Shown here one piece after another: positions 1 to 8,828 of a stretch of 64,000 nt of DNA. The position numbers and the translations under genes were made by a program. This DNA comes from Phocaeicola faecalis (GTDB taxonomy: Bacteria > Bacteroidota > Bacteroidia > Bacteroidales > Bacteroidaceae). The stretch covers positions 95,840 to 159,839 of the forward strand of contig NZ_JADNRM010000002.1 of assembly GCF_021730445.1 (NCBI RefSeq), given 5' to 3'. A model generated the notes under the pieces. The model was not told the origin of the DNA. It saw only the letters and a program-made list of their open reading frames with translations, and made no database searches. How positions within the stretch are numbered: the stretch's first letter is position 1; each line of letters opens with the position of its first letter.

Positions 1-1206
1 CGCCTGCAGGGTGTGGGCATTAATGCCATATCCAGTGTGGTGCAAAGTGACATGACAGGGTTTCAAGTCTCCGGCCTGGCAAGCATCACCGGTCGTCATG
101 CATCGGGTGTACAGCTCGGTGGTATTGCCAATGTAGCAGGTGCAAACGCCAACGGTATCATGCTGAGCGGTTTGATGAACGTAGCAGGAAACCGTGCAAA
201 CGGCATACAGATTTCGGGATTGGGAAATATAGCCGGAAATACTTCACGCGGTGTAACCATCGGTGGACTAATGAACCTTGCCGGCGACCAGGCACAAGGT
301 TTACAAATAGCCGGACTTGCCAATATTGCCGGAAAGTCGCAAAGCGGAATAGCCATCGGCGGTTTGATGAACGTATCGGCTGATGCTATGGACGGAGCAC
401 AGATTTCGAGCATACTGAATATCAGTGGAGGAAAAGCGAAAGGAGCACAAATAGCAGCTATAGGCAATGTGGGCGTCAGTGTTAATGGTATGCAACTCTC
501 TGCTATCAGCAATATTGCTGCCATAGAAATGAAAGGACTGCAACTCTGCGGAGCCGTGAATATCGCTGTTAAAACAGAGAATGCACTGCAAGTATCCGGT
601 ATTACCAATGTGTGTCAGGGTAAGCTGCGCGGAGTACAATTTGCTCCCGGCAACTACGCCGGTGAAGTGAGTGGAGCTCAAATTGGTCTGCTTAATCTTT
701 GCGGCGGTCATGTGAAAGGCGTACAAATCGGTATTATCAATCACAGTAAAGACACCACTGCACATAAAATCGGATTGGTAAACATCAATCCCAAAACCCG
801 CATCCAGCTGATGCTGTTCGGTGGTAATACTAGCAAAATGAATGCGGCCGTCCGTTTCAAGAACCGCACCACCTACACCCTACTGGGTATCGGTACGCAC
901 TATCTTGACCTGAACGACAAGTTTTCGGGCTGCGTATTCTACCGTGCCGGACTTTACTACCCCATTGCCAAAAATCTGGAGCTCAGCGGCGACCTCGGCT
1001 ACTTCCACATAGAGAACTTTGAAAACGAAGATGCCGAAACTCCCGAACGTATGTACTCCTTGCAGGCACGCGTCAATTTGGAGTACAAGATAAAATCCAA
1101 GTTCAGCGTATTTGCTTCGGGCGGATACGGCATGACACGATATTACGACCAAAACAAATTCTATGAAAAGAAACCTATCATTGAAGTAGGTGTTATCCTA
1201 TTCTAA
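1..1206 (+). CDS. Surface-repeat outer-membrane protein (LA_2272-like), 5' end outside window
   Basis: The reading frame is open from the first base, so the N-terminus lies upstream; the GTG at base 13 is only an internal candidate start. Roughly residues 1-250 are short degenerate repeats of the type GVQIGGLANVAG, each about 20 residues long, as in proteins named LA_2272 surface repeat proteins. The last ~140 residues alternate polar and aromatic residues and end in phenylalanine (GVILF), as expected for an outer-membrane beta-barrel C-terminus. A DUF3943 barrel gene follows after 53 bases, so the two may be co-transcribed. Function is unknown. The family assignment rests on the repeat style and is moderately sure; surface location is inferred. 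Confidence 0.7.
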   Translation, partial: RLQGVGINAISSVVQSDMTGFQVSGLASITGRHASGVQLGGIANVAGANANGIMLSGLMNVAGNRANGIQISGLGNIAGNTSRGVTIGGLMNLAGDQAQGLQIAGLANIAGKSQSGIAIGGLMNVSADAMDGAQISSILNISGGKAKGAQIAAIGNVGVSVNGMQLSAISNIAAIEMKGLQLCGAVNIAVKTENALQVSGITNVCQGKLRGVQFAPGNYAGEVSGAQIGLLNLCGGHVKGVQIGIINHSKDTTAHKIGLVNINPKTRIQLMLFGGNTSKMNAAVRFKNRTTYTLLGIGTHYLDLNDKFSGCVFYRAGLYYPIAKNLELSGDLGYFHIENFENEDAETPERMYSLQARVNLEYKIKSKFSVFASGGYGMTRYYDQNKFYEKKPIIEVGVILF

Positions 1207-1259
1207 CAACACCATGAGTATGCCGGAGAAATCCGGCTTCCATCCTAAATCCTGACGAA

Positions 1260-2732
1260 ATGAAAATTCAACAAATTGCATTAGTCTGTCTTCTGGTTTT
1301 AAGCAGTGGCAGTGGGGCGGCACAAGTACTCCACCACCCCGATTCCATCTATACTTTCACCGACCCTCACATGCAGAAAAAGTATCCGTGGCGTGCTGCC
1401 GCCGAAACATTCGGCATGAATGTAGGAGTATGGGCATTCGACCGATATGTGATGAACGAAGATTTTGCAAAGATTAGTATCAACAGTATCCGTCGCAATA
1501 TCAAACACGGCTTTGTGTGGGACAATGACCAGTTCTCCACCAATCTGTTTGCACACCCTTACCATGGCAATCTCTACTTCAATGCTGCCCGCAGCAATGG
1601 ATTGAACTTTTGGGAATCGGCACCATACGCTTTTGCCGGAAGCCTGATGTGGGAAGTTGCAGCCGAAGTGGAACCACCTGCCATCAACGACCTGATGGCA
1701 ACCACCATCGGAGGTATTGCACTCGGCGAAATGACACACCGCCTGTCTTCATTGGTACTGGATGACTCCAAGCGTGGCTTCGGACGATTTACCCGTGAAT
1801 TCTTGGGAACTCTAATCTGCCCCATGCGCGGAATCAACCGTATGATAACAGGTGAGATGTGGAAGGTGAAACGCTCCCATTACAAATATCATGACTACGA
1901 GCGCATTCCTATCCAATTCTCTATCAGTGCCGGCGACCGCTATCTGGCAGACGACAACTACCTGTTTCGCGGAGAGCACAATCCCTATCTGGAGTTTCGA
2001 GCAGTCTACGGCAACCCTTTCGACAAAATAAATGATGCTCCTTATGATTATTTCACTGCTACAGCCACGCTGGGTCTTTCTCCCAACCAACCGCTTATCA
2101 GCAAGATTAACCTTTTAGGAAAATTATGGGGACTGCCGCTGAAGACCACTACCGGCATGGAGATGATGTTCGGAATCTTCCAACATTTCAATTATTTTGA
2201 TTCTGAAGAAGTCATTGACGGTTCGGGACGCATTCCGTATAAAATATCGGAAGCCGCCAGTGTGGGGCCCGGCATCATCTATAAATTTCCACGCATGAAC
2301 AGCCTTGTCAATTTGGAACAGAGTGTATTTCTGAGTGCTATCCTGCTGGGCGGCAGCCTGACTGACTATTATAATGTCATCGACCGTAATTACAATATGG
2401 GTAGTGGTTATAGCGTAAAAAACAAAACCCTCCTCGACTTCGGACGTTACGGACAGTTTGCTCTCAACCTACATCTCTACCAGATTTTCACCTGGAAAGG
2501 ATACGAACATAAAGATCTAGAAAACACCGATCCACTCTATCTGAACGCGCAGGGAGACAAAGGAAACGTAATGCTGGCTGTAGTCAATCCGCTTATCGAA
2601 CTGAACTTAAGCCGGCACTTTAAAGCAAACATGGAAATCTCTTATTTCTACCGACATACACACTACACCTATCACAAAGATGTACAATATAAAACCTTTG
2701 AGACGCGTGTGGGACTGTTATACCAATTCTAA
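1260..2732 (+). CDS. DUF3943 family outer-membrane protein
   Basis: This 490-residue protein starts with a signal peptide (MKIQQIALVCLLVLSSGSGAAQ). The N-terminal half contains the segments WAFDRYVMN, WDNDQFSTNLFAHPYHG and FWESAPYAFAGSLMWE, which I recognise as the DUF3943 domain. The second half reads like beta-strands and ends in LLYQF, an outer-membrane barrel signature. No enzymatic motif is visible and the role is unknown. It sits 53 bases after another surface protein and converges on a Crp/Fnr gene with only four bases between stop codons; I see no terminator hairpin in that gap. Confidence 0.75.
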   Translation: MKIQQIALVCLLVLSSGSGAAQVLHHPDSIYTFTDPHMQKKYPWRAAAETFGMNVGVWAFDRYVMNEDFAKISINSIRRNIKHGFVWDNDQFSTNLFAHPYHGNLYFNAARSNGLNFWESAPYAFAGSLMWEVAAEVEPPAINDLMATTIGGIALGEMTHRLSSLVLDDSKRGFGRFTREFLGTLICPMRGINRMITGEMWKVKRSHYKYHDYERIPIQFSISAGDRYLADDNYLFRGEHNPYLEFRAVYGNPFDKINDAPYDYFTATATLGLSPNQPLISKINLLGKLWGLPLKTTTGMEMMFGIFQHFNYFDSEEVIDGSGRIPYKISEAASVGPGIIYKFPRMNSLVNLEQSVFLSAILLGGSLTDYYNVIDRNYNMGSGYSVKNKTLLDFGRYGQFALNLHLYQIFTWKGYEHKDLENTDPLYLNAQGDKGNVMLAVVNPLIELNLSRHFKANMEISYFYRHTHYTYHKDVQYKTFETRVGLLYQF

Positions 2733-2736
2733 GAAA

Positions 2737-3315
2737 TTAAAGCAATGACGAACGGACACGGCTCAGTGTTTCGGGCGTCATTTGCAATAAAGAGGCAATG
2801 TACACCAACGGAGCTCTTTTCAATATCTCAGGATGCAGACGAAGCAATTTATTATACCGTTCATGAGCCGGCTCAAATCGGAGTGTATCGGCTTTGACCT
2901 GCGACTCTATCAATGAGTGCTCTATGAATTTGCGATAAAGTTGTTCGATATCATTATATTTAGAAGCAAGCTCTTCTACCTGATTCTTAGGAATTTCCCA
3001 CACTACAGAAGACTCCAAAGTCTCCACCATCAGGCGTGTAGGTTCTTGTTTGAAATAACTCTCGATACAAATAATCATTCCATTTTCATAGCCGATATGT
3101 TCGGTCAGGTCTTTGTCATATTTATAGTAGAACTGTCTGAGCAATCCTTTTTCAATAAACAACATAGCCTTGCATACTTCTCCCTCCTTCAACACAATTT
3201 CTCCTTTACGATACTTCTTACACACCACAATCTCAGCCAATGCGTGCACACTCTCCCTGCTCAGCGGGTAATTGACTTCGGCTATTTTACGAGCTATCTC
3301 TATATTTGTCGTCAT
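2737..3315 (-). CDS. Crp/Fnr family transcriptional regulator
   Basis: The protein has 192 residues. Residues ~25-120 form a cyclic-nucleotide-binding-type beta roll (KYRKGEIVLKEGE, MLFIEKGLLRQFYYK). The C-terminus is a short helix-turn-helix ending in MTPETLSRVRSSLL, the recognition-helix pattern of short Bacteroides Crp-like regulators. There is no Fnr-type N-terminal cysteine cluster. A TAATTTTG -7 box on the minus strand lies at 3341-3348. Its target is unknown. It is divergent from a short ORF and the Wzi gene, so these are possible targets by position only. Confidence 0.85.
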   Translation of the reverse strand: MTTNIEIARKIAEVNYPLSRESVHALAEIVVCKKYRKGEIVLKEGEVCKAMLFIEKGLLRQFYYKYDKDLTEHIGYENGMIICIESYFKQEPTRLMVETLESSVVWEIPKNQVEELASKYNDIEQLYRKFIEHSLIESQVKADTLRFEPAHERYNKLLRLHPEILKRAPLVYIASLLQMTPETLSRVRSSLL

Positions 3316-3456
3316 GTGTCTTCTCTTTACGGATTTTGTGCAAAATTACAAAAAAAGTTGGATGAAAAATGATAAAGCCTAAAATTAAGTTGGCTTTGTT
3401 CTACCAAATAGTTTTTTTTATATACTTTTGAAACAAAATAGTAATCTACCCTTTTT

Positions 3457-3558
3457 ATGAAACCATTAGGCAGTTTTGTCATATTGGGCCTGACAGTGGC
3501 ACAAAGCCTCATCGCCCCATCCAATCACAACGAAGATTCAGTCATGACACGCCTTTAG
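3457..3558 (+). CDS. Possible 33-residue signal-peptide-like ORF
   Basis: The ATG opens a 33-codon frame (MKPLGSFVILGLTVAQSLIA, then PSNHNEDSVMTRL) with a basic start, a hydrophobic stretch and an Ala-Pro boundary, resembling a signal peptide followed by a short tail. A TACTTTTG -7 box at 3423-3430 would place transcription about 20 bases upstream. It may be a secreted micropeptide, a remnant of a larger gene, or chance. No homologue is recognised. Confidence 0.25.
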   Translation: MKPLGSFVILGLTVAQSLIAPSNHNEDSVMTRL

Positions 3559-3566
3559 AAAGAATT

Positions 3567-3622
3567 CACGGCTTCAGAAAGGGAGCACGGCTTCAGAAAA
3601 GAAGCACGGCCTCAGGAAATGC
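3567..3622. repeat. 19-bp tandem repeat, three units
   Basis: Three adjacent units begin CACGGCTTCAGAAA, CACGGCTTCAGAAA and CACGGCCTCAGGAA at bases 3567, 3586 and 3605, an exact 19-bp period. They fill the space between the short ORF and the leader of the Wzi gene. The role is unknown; slippage or a protein-binding array are both possible. Confidence 0.8.
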
Positions 3623-3669
3623 TTAACCCATTTCCCACAAAACATAAAAACAACATAATTAAAAACTAA

Positions 3670-5148
3670 ATGAAGAAAATACAGCTATTTTTATTACAGG
3701 GCTTGTTATCATCTGTTCCTCTATATACCCTTACTGCACAAACCACGACTCCGACCACTCATTATTCAGTGGAAACAGGCATTGTGGCAGGAGACGGCGA
3801 CTACAGTCCATTTTGGTTTACGGCCAATCGGCAGGGGTTATCCTCTATAAAAACGGAGAACGGATATCTGCGTGCCGGCATTTTCCATTCACAGGCATTT
3901 GGCAAGCATTTTACATGGAAAGCAGGGCTAGACTTAGCCACCGCCTATAACTATACTTCTTCTTTCGTTGTTCAGCAGGCCTACGCCGACCTGAGCTATC
4001 GGTGGCTAAATCTCAGTATCGGAAGTAAAGAACGTACACCGGAATTGAGAAACCCGAAACTGAGTACCGGAGGACTGGTAGAATCAAACAGTGCCCGCCC
4101 TGTACCACAAGTACGCATCGAGATTCCCCAATATATATCTGTTCCCGGGACCAAACGCTGGCTACACATCAAAGGTCATCTCGCTTACGGAACTTTCACA
4201 GACAATAATTGGCAAGAGGACTTTGCCCGCTCCGGAAATTTATACACTAAGGAGGTGCTTTATCATAGCAAATCTTTCTTTATGAAAGTAGGAAAGAAAG
4301 AATCCTTCCCATTGGAGCTTGAAGCAGGTCTGCAAATGGCTGCCCAGTTTGGCGGAAAACAATATGTAGAAGGGCAGAAAGAACCCATTATGACAATGCC
4401 GTCAGATTTTATGGACTTTATCCGTGTATTGATTCCGATGAGCGGAAGTGACAATGCCATGGAAGGTGAGCAGATAAACAAGTACGGCAACCATGTGGGC
4501 AGTTGGAATATCGGACTTACCGGCTATGTACAGAATTGGAGAATCAAAGCATACTATGAGCATTTCTTTGAGGACGAATCGCAAATGTTTTTTGGTTACG
4601 GCCCTTGGAAAGACGGACTATTGGGAGTAGAAGTCACCCTTCCGAAAAACCGGTTCATTGATACCTTTGTATACGAATGCATGGGCAGCAAAGACCAGAC
4701 AGGGCCTATCTTCAACGAAGGTTTCCGGGGAGAATTTGAACAAATCAGTGCTAAGGACAATTATTACAACCACTATATTTATCAAGCATGGCAGCACTGG
4801 GGCATGGCCATGGGAAATCCGTTGTTTACCGGCCCTGTCTACAATAAAGACGGTAGAATAATGTTTGCCAACAACCGTATAAATGCACATCATCTGGGCG
4901 TTAGCGGCACTCCGGGTAAAGAGTGGGCGTATCGGTTGCTACTCACCTACTCCAGAAACTGGGGAACGTATGACAATCCGTTTGATGATATGAAGAAGCA
5001 ATTCAGTTCACTGCTGGAAGTCACCTATTCACCCGCCCAATGGGATGGATGGAGCTTCAGCCTGTCAGGAGCTATGGACAGAGGTAATTTACTAGGAAAC
5101 AATTCGGGCGGAATGCTTGTCATCCGCAAAACCGGCTTAATAAAATAA
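3670..5148 (+). CDS. Capsule assembly Wzi family outer-membrane protein
   Basis: The 492-residue protein has a signal peptide (cleavage likely after LYTLTAQ) followed by YSVETGIVAGDGDYSPFWFTANRQG, typical of Bacteroides Wzi-family proteins. The body alternates amphipathic strands with aromatic turn residues, consistent with an 18-stranded-type barrel. In enterobacteria Wzi anchors capsular polysaccharide to the outer surface; a capsule or exopolysaccharide role here is inferred from family only, since no capsule biosynthesis genes are in this window. A small lipoprotein gene follows after five bases and is likely co-transcribed. Confidence 0.8.
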   Translation: MKKIQLFLLQGLLSSVPLYTLTAQTTTPTTHYSVETGIVAGDGDYSPFWFTANRQGLSSIKTENGYLRAGIFHSQAFGKHFTWKAGLDLATAYNYTSSFVVQQAYADLSYRWLNLSIGSKERTPELRNPKLSTGGLVESNSARPVPQVRIEIPQYISVPGTKRWLHIKGHLAYGTFTDNNWQEDFARSGNLYTKEVLYHSKSFFMKVGKKESFPLELEAGLQMAAQFGGKQYVEGQKEPIMTMPSDFMDFIRVLIPMSGSDNAMEGEQINKYGNHVGSWNIGLTGYVQNWRIKAYYEHFFEDESQMFFGYGPWKDGLLGVEVTLPKNRFIDTFVYECMGSKDQTGPIFNEGFRGEFEQISAKDNYYNHYIYQAWQHWGMAMGNPLFTGPVYNKDGRIMFANNRINAHHLGVSGTPGKEWAYRLLLTYSRNWGTYDNPFDDMKKQFSSLLEVTYSPAQWDGWSFSLSGAMDRGNLLGNNSGGMLVIRKTGLIK

Positions 5149-5153
5149 GGACT

Positions 5154-5564
5154 ATGAAACAAATTATATTATGTTTATGCTTACTGCTCGGTGTATTATG
5201 CAGTTGCGACAAGAAGCCCATCAACGGAAAATTGGACGGAAGATGGCAATTAATGACAATAGAATATAATGACGGAAGTATCAAAGAATGCGAACGTATC
5301 TACTGCAGCATCCAGCTTCATACAGTAGAGCTGATGGATAAGGGCACTAATCCTTTGACATTGATGGGGCACTTCTCCTCTACCGATGGAGTAGTGATGG
5401 GTGAATTTAAATATCAGACTAATATGGAGGCAACTGCTACCGAAGAGGACTTGAACAGATTCGGGCTAAATACCTCCGTCACACATTTCGAAGTGGAAAA
5501 AGCAACCGGCAGCAAAATGGTTCTGAAATCAGACTATGCCCGACTCACCTATCGGAAGTTCTAG
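5154..5564 (+). CDS. Small lipocalin-like lipoprotein
   Basis: The 136-residue product begins with a lipoprotein signal (MKQIILCLCLLLGVLCSCDKK), with the acylated cysteine probably in the LCSC stretch. The mature part has the KLDGRWQLMTIEYNDGS start and repeated short beta-strands seen in small lipocalin-like proteins of Bacteroidetes. Ligand and function are unknown. It lies five bases after the Wzi-type gene, which suggests a shared mRNA and perhaps a shared job in envelope assembly. A strong hairpin terminator follows. Confidence 0.7.
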   Translation: MKQIILCLCLLLGVLCSCDKKPINGKLDGRWQLMTIEYNDGSIKECERIYCSIQLHTVELMDKGTNPLTLMGHFSSTDGVVMGEFKYQTNMEATATEEDLNRFGLNTSVTHFEVEKATGSKMVLKSDYARLTYRKF

Positions 5565-5582
5565 AAAAGCCAATATGAATGA

Positions 5583-5635
5583 AAAAAGGGATGTGTCAAG
5601 ATGATAGCTTGTTTTCATTTTGACACACCCTTTTT
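5583..5635. terminator. Bidirectional terminator between convergent genes
   Basis: The arms AAAAAGGG-A-TGTGTCAA and TTGACACACCCTTTTT pair over 16 bp with one bulged A and a ~20-base loop, with A/T runs on both sides. It separates the lipoprotein gene (plus) from the aspartase gene (minus). Its arm GGGTGTGTCAA also forms the ends of the two MITE-like elements further along. Confidence 0.85.
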
Positions 5636-5674
5636 CCTTTAATCAACATGATACTTCAAAATAGCAATGCTTGA

Positions 5675-7108
5675 TTAGCGTCTTGCCTGTATATCCAGTT
5701 TCACGGGATGCAACATGTTTTCAGGGCTCAGAATAGTATCCAACTCTTCTTTATTTAAAATTCCATGTTCCAACACCAAGTCATAAACGCTCTTACCTGT
5801 TGCCATCGCTTCTTTGGCAATCTTCGTTGAGTTCTTATAACCGATAACAGGATTCAAGGCTGTTACTACACCAATACTATTATGCACATTCATTTTGCAA
5901 TGTTCTTCATTGGCAGTGATACCTTCGATGCAACGTGTACGCAATGTCTCCATACCGTTTATCATCAAGTCAACAGATTCAAAGCAGCATTGGGCCATAA
6001 CCGGCTCCATTGCGTTCAGTTCCATCTGGGCTGCTTCACCGGACATGGTTACACACAATTCGTTACCGATTACTTTATAGCAAATCTGATTCATTACTTC
6101 GGGAATAACCGGATTCACCTTACCCGGCATAATAGAAGAACCCGGTTGCATAGCCGGCAGATTGATTTCTCCCAATCCGCAACGCGGACCACTGGCAAGC
6201 AAGCGCAGGTCATTACATATCTTATTCATTTTCACGGCCACTCTCTTCAAAGCTGACGCATAACCCACCAGACATGATGTGTCCGAAGTCGCTCCGACCA
6301 GGTCGGCAGACAGTTTAAAGTCAAATCCTGTGATTTGGCTCAATGCCTCCACGCATTTCTCTGCATAGCCCGGTTCGGCACAAATACCCGTACCGATAGC
6401 AGTAGCTCCCATATTAACAGTCAGGAAATCCTCGGCAGCTTGGTTAAGGTGCAGAACTTCATCTTTCAAGATACTTGCAAAACCATTGAATGTTTGCCCC
6501 AAAGTCATAGGCACGGCATCCTCCAGTTGTGTACGTCCCATCTTAATGACGTGTGCAAATTCTTCCCCTTTCTTACGGAATGCTCCGATAACAGATTCCA
6601 AATAAGGAAGAAAACGAAGATTTTCATAATACATACCGATATGGATGGCAGTAGGATAAGCGTCATTGGTAGACTGTGAACAGTTTACATGGTCATTGGG
6701 AGAACAATATTGATACTCTCCACGCTTGTGTCCCATAATTTCCAATGCACGATTGGCAATCACTTCATTGGCATTCATATTGGTTGTCGTACCCGCGCCA
6801 CCTTGAATCATGTCTACAGGAAACTGTTCGTGATGCTCACCGTTTAAGATTTCCTGACAAGCCTGTACAATGGCGTCTTTTTGTTCCTTAGTAAGCAGGC
6901 CCAACTCATAGTTGGCCATCGCAGCAGCCATCTTAGTAATGGCAAGGCCGTTGATAAACAACGGATATTCATTAAGGTGGAATTTACTGATAGGGAAATT
7001 TTCAATTCCTCTAAGTGTTTGCACGCCATACAAGGCATGAGCCGGAATTTCACGAGCACCGATTAAGTCACTTTCCACACGGGTTTCTTCTGTAAGTTTT
7101 GTTTCCAT
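5675..7108 (-). CDS. aspA: Aspartate ammonia-lyase
   Basis: This 477-residue enzyme converts L-aspartate to fumarate and ammonia in the cytoplasm, feeding nitrogen release and fumarate respiration. The superfamily signature GSSIMPGKVNPVIPE is near residue 320, and upstream segments GAGTTTNMNANEVIANRA and SQSTNDAYPTA match the first two conserved active-site regions of the aspartase/fumarase fold. Start and length fit the family. Aspartase is preferred over fumarase because of overall resemblance, not a single residue. It has its own promoter with a palindrome over the -33 box, so transcription may be controlled by a dimeric regulator. Confidence 0.92.
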   Translation of the reverse strand: METKLTEETRVESDLIGAREIPAHALYGVQTLRGIENFPISKFHLNEYPLFINGLAITKMAAAMANYELGLLTKEQKDAIVQACQEILNGEHHEQFPVDMIQGGAGTTTNMNANEVIANRALEIMGHKRGEYQYCSPNDHVNCSQSTNDAYPTAIHIGMYYENLRFLPYLESVIGAFRKKGEEFAHVIKMGRTQLEDAVPMTLGQTFNGFASILKDEVLHLNQAAEDFLTVNMGATAIGTGICAEPGYAEKCVEALSQITGFDFKLSADLVGATSDTSCLVGYASALKRVAVKMNKICNDLRLLASGPRCGLGEINLPAMQPGSSIMPGKVNPVIPEVMNQICYKVIGNELCVTMSGEAAQMELNAMEPVMAQCCFESVDLMINGMETLRTRCIEGITANEEHCKMNVHNSIGVVTALNPVIGYKNSTKIAKEAMATGKSVYDLVLEHGILNKEELDTILSPENMLHPVKLDIQARR

Positions 7109-7147
7109 GATTAGGTTGTTTTAATATGTTATTTCTTTTTCATACAG

Positions 7148-7180
7148 CAAAGGTATAAACTAACATTTTGATATCAAAAT
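7148..7180 (-). promoter_or_regulatory. aspA promoter with palindromic operator candidate
   Basis: On the minus strand a TACCTTTG -7 box (7148-7155) is preceded, after 19 bases, by TTTG (7175-7178), matching the Bacteroides promoter consensus. The -33 element is embedded in a perfect 16-bp palindrome, ATTTTGATATCAAAAT (7165-7180). A bound dimer there would cover the -33 box. Confidence 0.75.
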
Positions 7181-7322
7181 ATATTTCGATATAAATTTAT
7201 AGTTTTATTTTAGCCACTAAAAGCGCAATATCAAGGCTAACAAAATATCATAATGACAGTTCAGCACGTTACACTCTCTTATAGGTTATTAAAAGAAATA
7301 CAGATATCCCCCCAACTCATTC

Positions 7323-7525
7323 CATTAGCCGGGCTAAGCGTTTTCGCCCTTTCGATTATGCCTGTCTGTCAGTCGAATTACTACAGTCTTCGGCAGTGGA
7401 CTGTATAGTCCGTTACAGTGGACTGTACAGTCTGCTATAGTGGACTGTACAGTCTATTGCCGAAGTCTGTAATAATCTTCCGTTTAAAAAGCCTTGGCTG
7501 ACCATAAGAAACGGCTTACTCTTCC
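7323..7525. repeat. 203-bp dispersed intergenic repeat, copy A
   Basis: This non-coding segment is repeated without length change at 39554-39756. It contains three 12-bp palindromes GACTGTAYAGTC at 7399, 7421 and 7443, an exact 22-bp period. They are enclosed by the arms CTTCGGCA and TGCCGAAG. A TTAGCC-GGGCTAA hairpin lies at the left edge. No ORF or transposase is associated. Confidence 0.9.
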
Positions 7526-7539
7526 GTAAGGACACAAAA

Positions 7540-7568
7540 AAAAGGCATCCGCAATACGGACACCTTTT
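7540..7568 (-). terminator. Terminator of the YitT-family gene
   Basis: Read on the minus strand, AAAAGG-TG-TCCG, loop TATTG, CGGA-TG-CCTTTT forms a 10-bp stem with one 2x2 internal loop, followed by a T-run. It is 32 bases past the stop of the upstream minus-strand gene. Confidence 0.85.
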
Positions 7569-7599
7569 CCTTGTTCTTATATTCTCTCTATCTCCTTGA

Positions 7600-8490
7600 T
7601 TATTTTACTTTAATTCTATCAAAACCTTCGCCAAACACACCGATGACAGCACTCTGTGAAACAAAAGCATTCGGGTCAATGTCCTTAATCAAACGGAAAA
7701 TAGTAGTCGATTCACGTTTCTTTGCCAACACAAACATCATTTTAACGCCTGTGCCTGTATAGCAACCGACACCATCAATGAAAGTCACTCCACGGTGCAA
7801 ATCCTTATTGATGCGATGACCTATTTCCTCATGCTTCTTTGAGATGATAAAGAACTGCACAGACTGACGGGCACTGTTTACCACTTGGTCAAGCACAAAG
7901 CTACATATATATAAGGTAGCAAAACCATATACCACCTTTTCCCAATCGTGCAATACAAGGTAACTGGAAGAGATAATCACCATATCCGTCATCAATATCA
8001 CGCGTCCCAAGGTAATATCCCGATATTTATTAATAATAGCAGCCACAATATCCGTTCCCCCGGAACTGCCGTTAGCCGAAAATGCCACTCCAATACCGCC
8101 ACCACAGAAAGAAGCACCGATAACACATGCCATAAATGGCTGGTCATGCAATAAGTGCAACCCTGCCGTTGCTCCCTGAATAATAGGAAGAATGGTCGTC
8201 ATGGTGAATACGGCAAAAATTGTCTTTACACTAAACTTCCATCCCAAAACAATCAAGGAGGCAACCAACAATGCACCATTTATAGCAAAATAAGTATACT
8301 GTACATTCACCCCGGTTGCCCAATATACAATAGAAGCAATACCCGGCACACCACCTGTTGTGATGTCGTTAGGCAACAAAAAGACGGTCCACCCGATACT
8401 ATACATCAGCATACCGAGAGCTATCATCATATAATCTCTCATTTCTCTGATGACTCGTTGTTTACGCGTCGTAATAAAGACTGACTCCAT
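7600..8490 (-). CDS. YitT family membrane protein (DUF161/DUF2179)
   Basis: The 296-residue protein has about five or six hydrophobic segments in residues 15-190 (for example YMMIALGMLMYSIGWTVFLLP and VPGIASIVYWATGV), then a soluble C-terminal domain with RGVTFIDGVGCYTGTGVKMMFVLAKKRES, matching the DUF2179 part of YitT proteins. The transported or sensed substrate is unknown. It is a single-gene unit with a TACTTTTG -7 box at 8523-8530 and its own terminator. Confidence 0.88.
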   Translation of the reverse strand: MESVFITTRKQRVIREMRDYMMIALGMLMYSIGWTVFLLPNDITTGGVPGIASIVYWATGVNVQYTYFAINGALLVASLIVLGWKFSVKTIFAVFTMTTILPIIQGATAGLHLLHDQPFMACVIGASFCGGGIGVAFSANGSSGGTDIVAAIINKYRDITLGRVILMTDMVIISSSYLVLHDWEKVVYGFATLYICSFVLDQVVNSARQSVQFFIISKKHEEIGHRINKDLHRGVTFIDGVGCYTGTGVKMMFVLAKKRESTTIFRLIKDIDPNAFVSQSAVIGVFGEGFDRIKVK

Positions 8491-8522
8491 GTGATTTTTT
8501 CTTTTATATTATAAATTTTCGG

Positions 8523-8779
8523 CAAAAGTACAAAAAGATTAAATCACTTCGCTCGAAAAAGGATTATTTTTCATGCGAAAAAAAGATTTAGGATAATCAC
8601 CTTCTCACATTCAACCCCCAAAGGATAAACAGTGTTACAGTTTACTTATTTATCCCTACGATTAATTACAAATTAAAACGATAAACAGGGAATATTGTTT
8701 CAATCTGCTACATACAATTAAGAAAACAAGAAAATAGAAAGGCAAACAGTACATATAAAGACAAAAAGATATACCTTTG
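8523..8779. promoter_or_regulatory. Divergent promoter region between the YitT gene and dapF
   Basis: In this 338-base gap, TACTTTTG on the minus strand (8523-8530) faces the YitT gene and TACCTTTG on the plus strand (8772-8779) precedes dapF by about 50 bases. Neither has a clear -33 TTTG. The rest is A/T-rich with no gene that I can support. Confidence 0.55.
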
Positions 8780-8828
8780 CCTAAAATTAAAAGCAAAAGA
8801 AAGAGATACCAACAAATCAAACTACAAA

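Noticed and set aside
96..608. 170-codon proline-rich minus-strand frame inside the surface-repeat gene
   Set aside because: It is the reverse reading of the repetitive gene; low complexity, no start context, no domain.
7399..7454. CRISPR array from the 22-bp periodic palindromes
   Set aside because: Only three units, no spacer diversity, no cas genes, and the whole 203-bp block recurs elsewhere as a unit.
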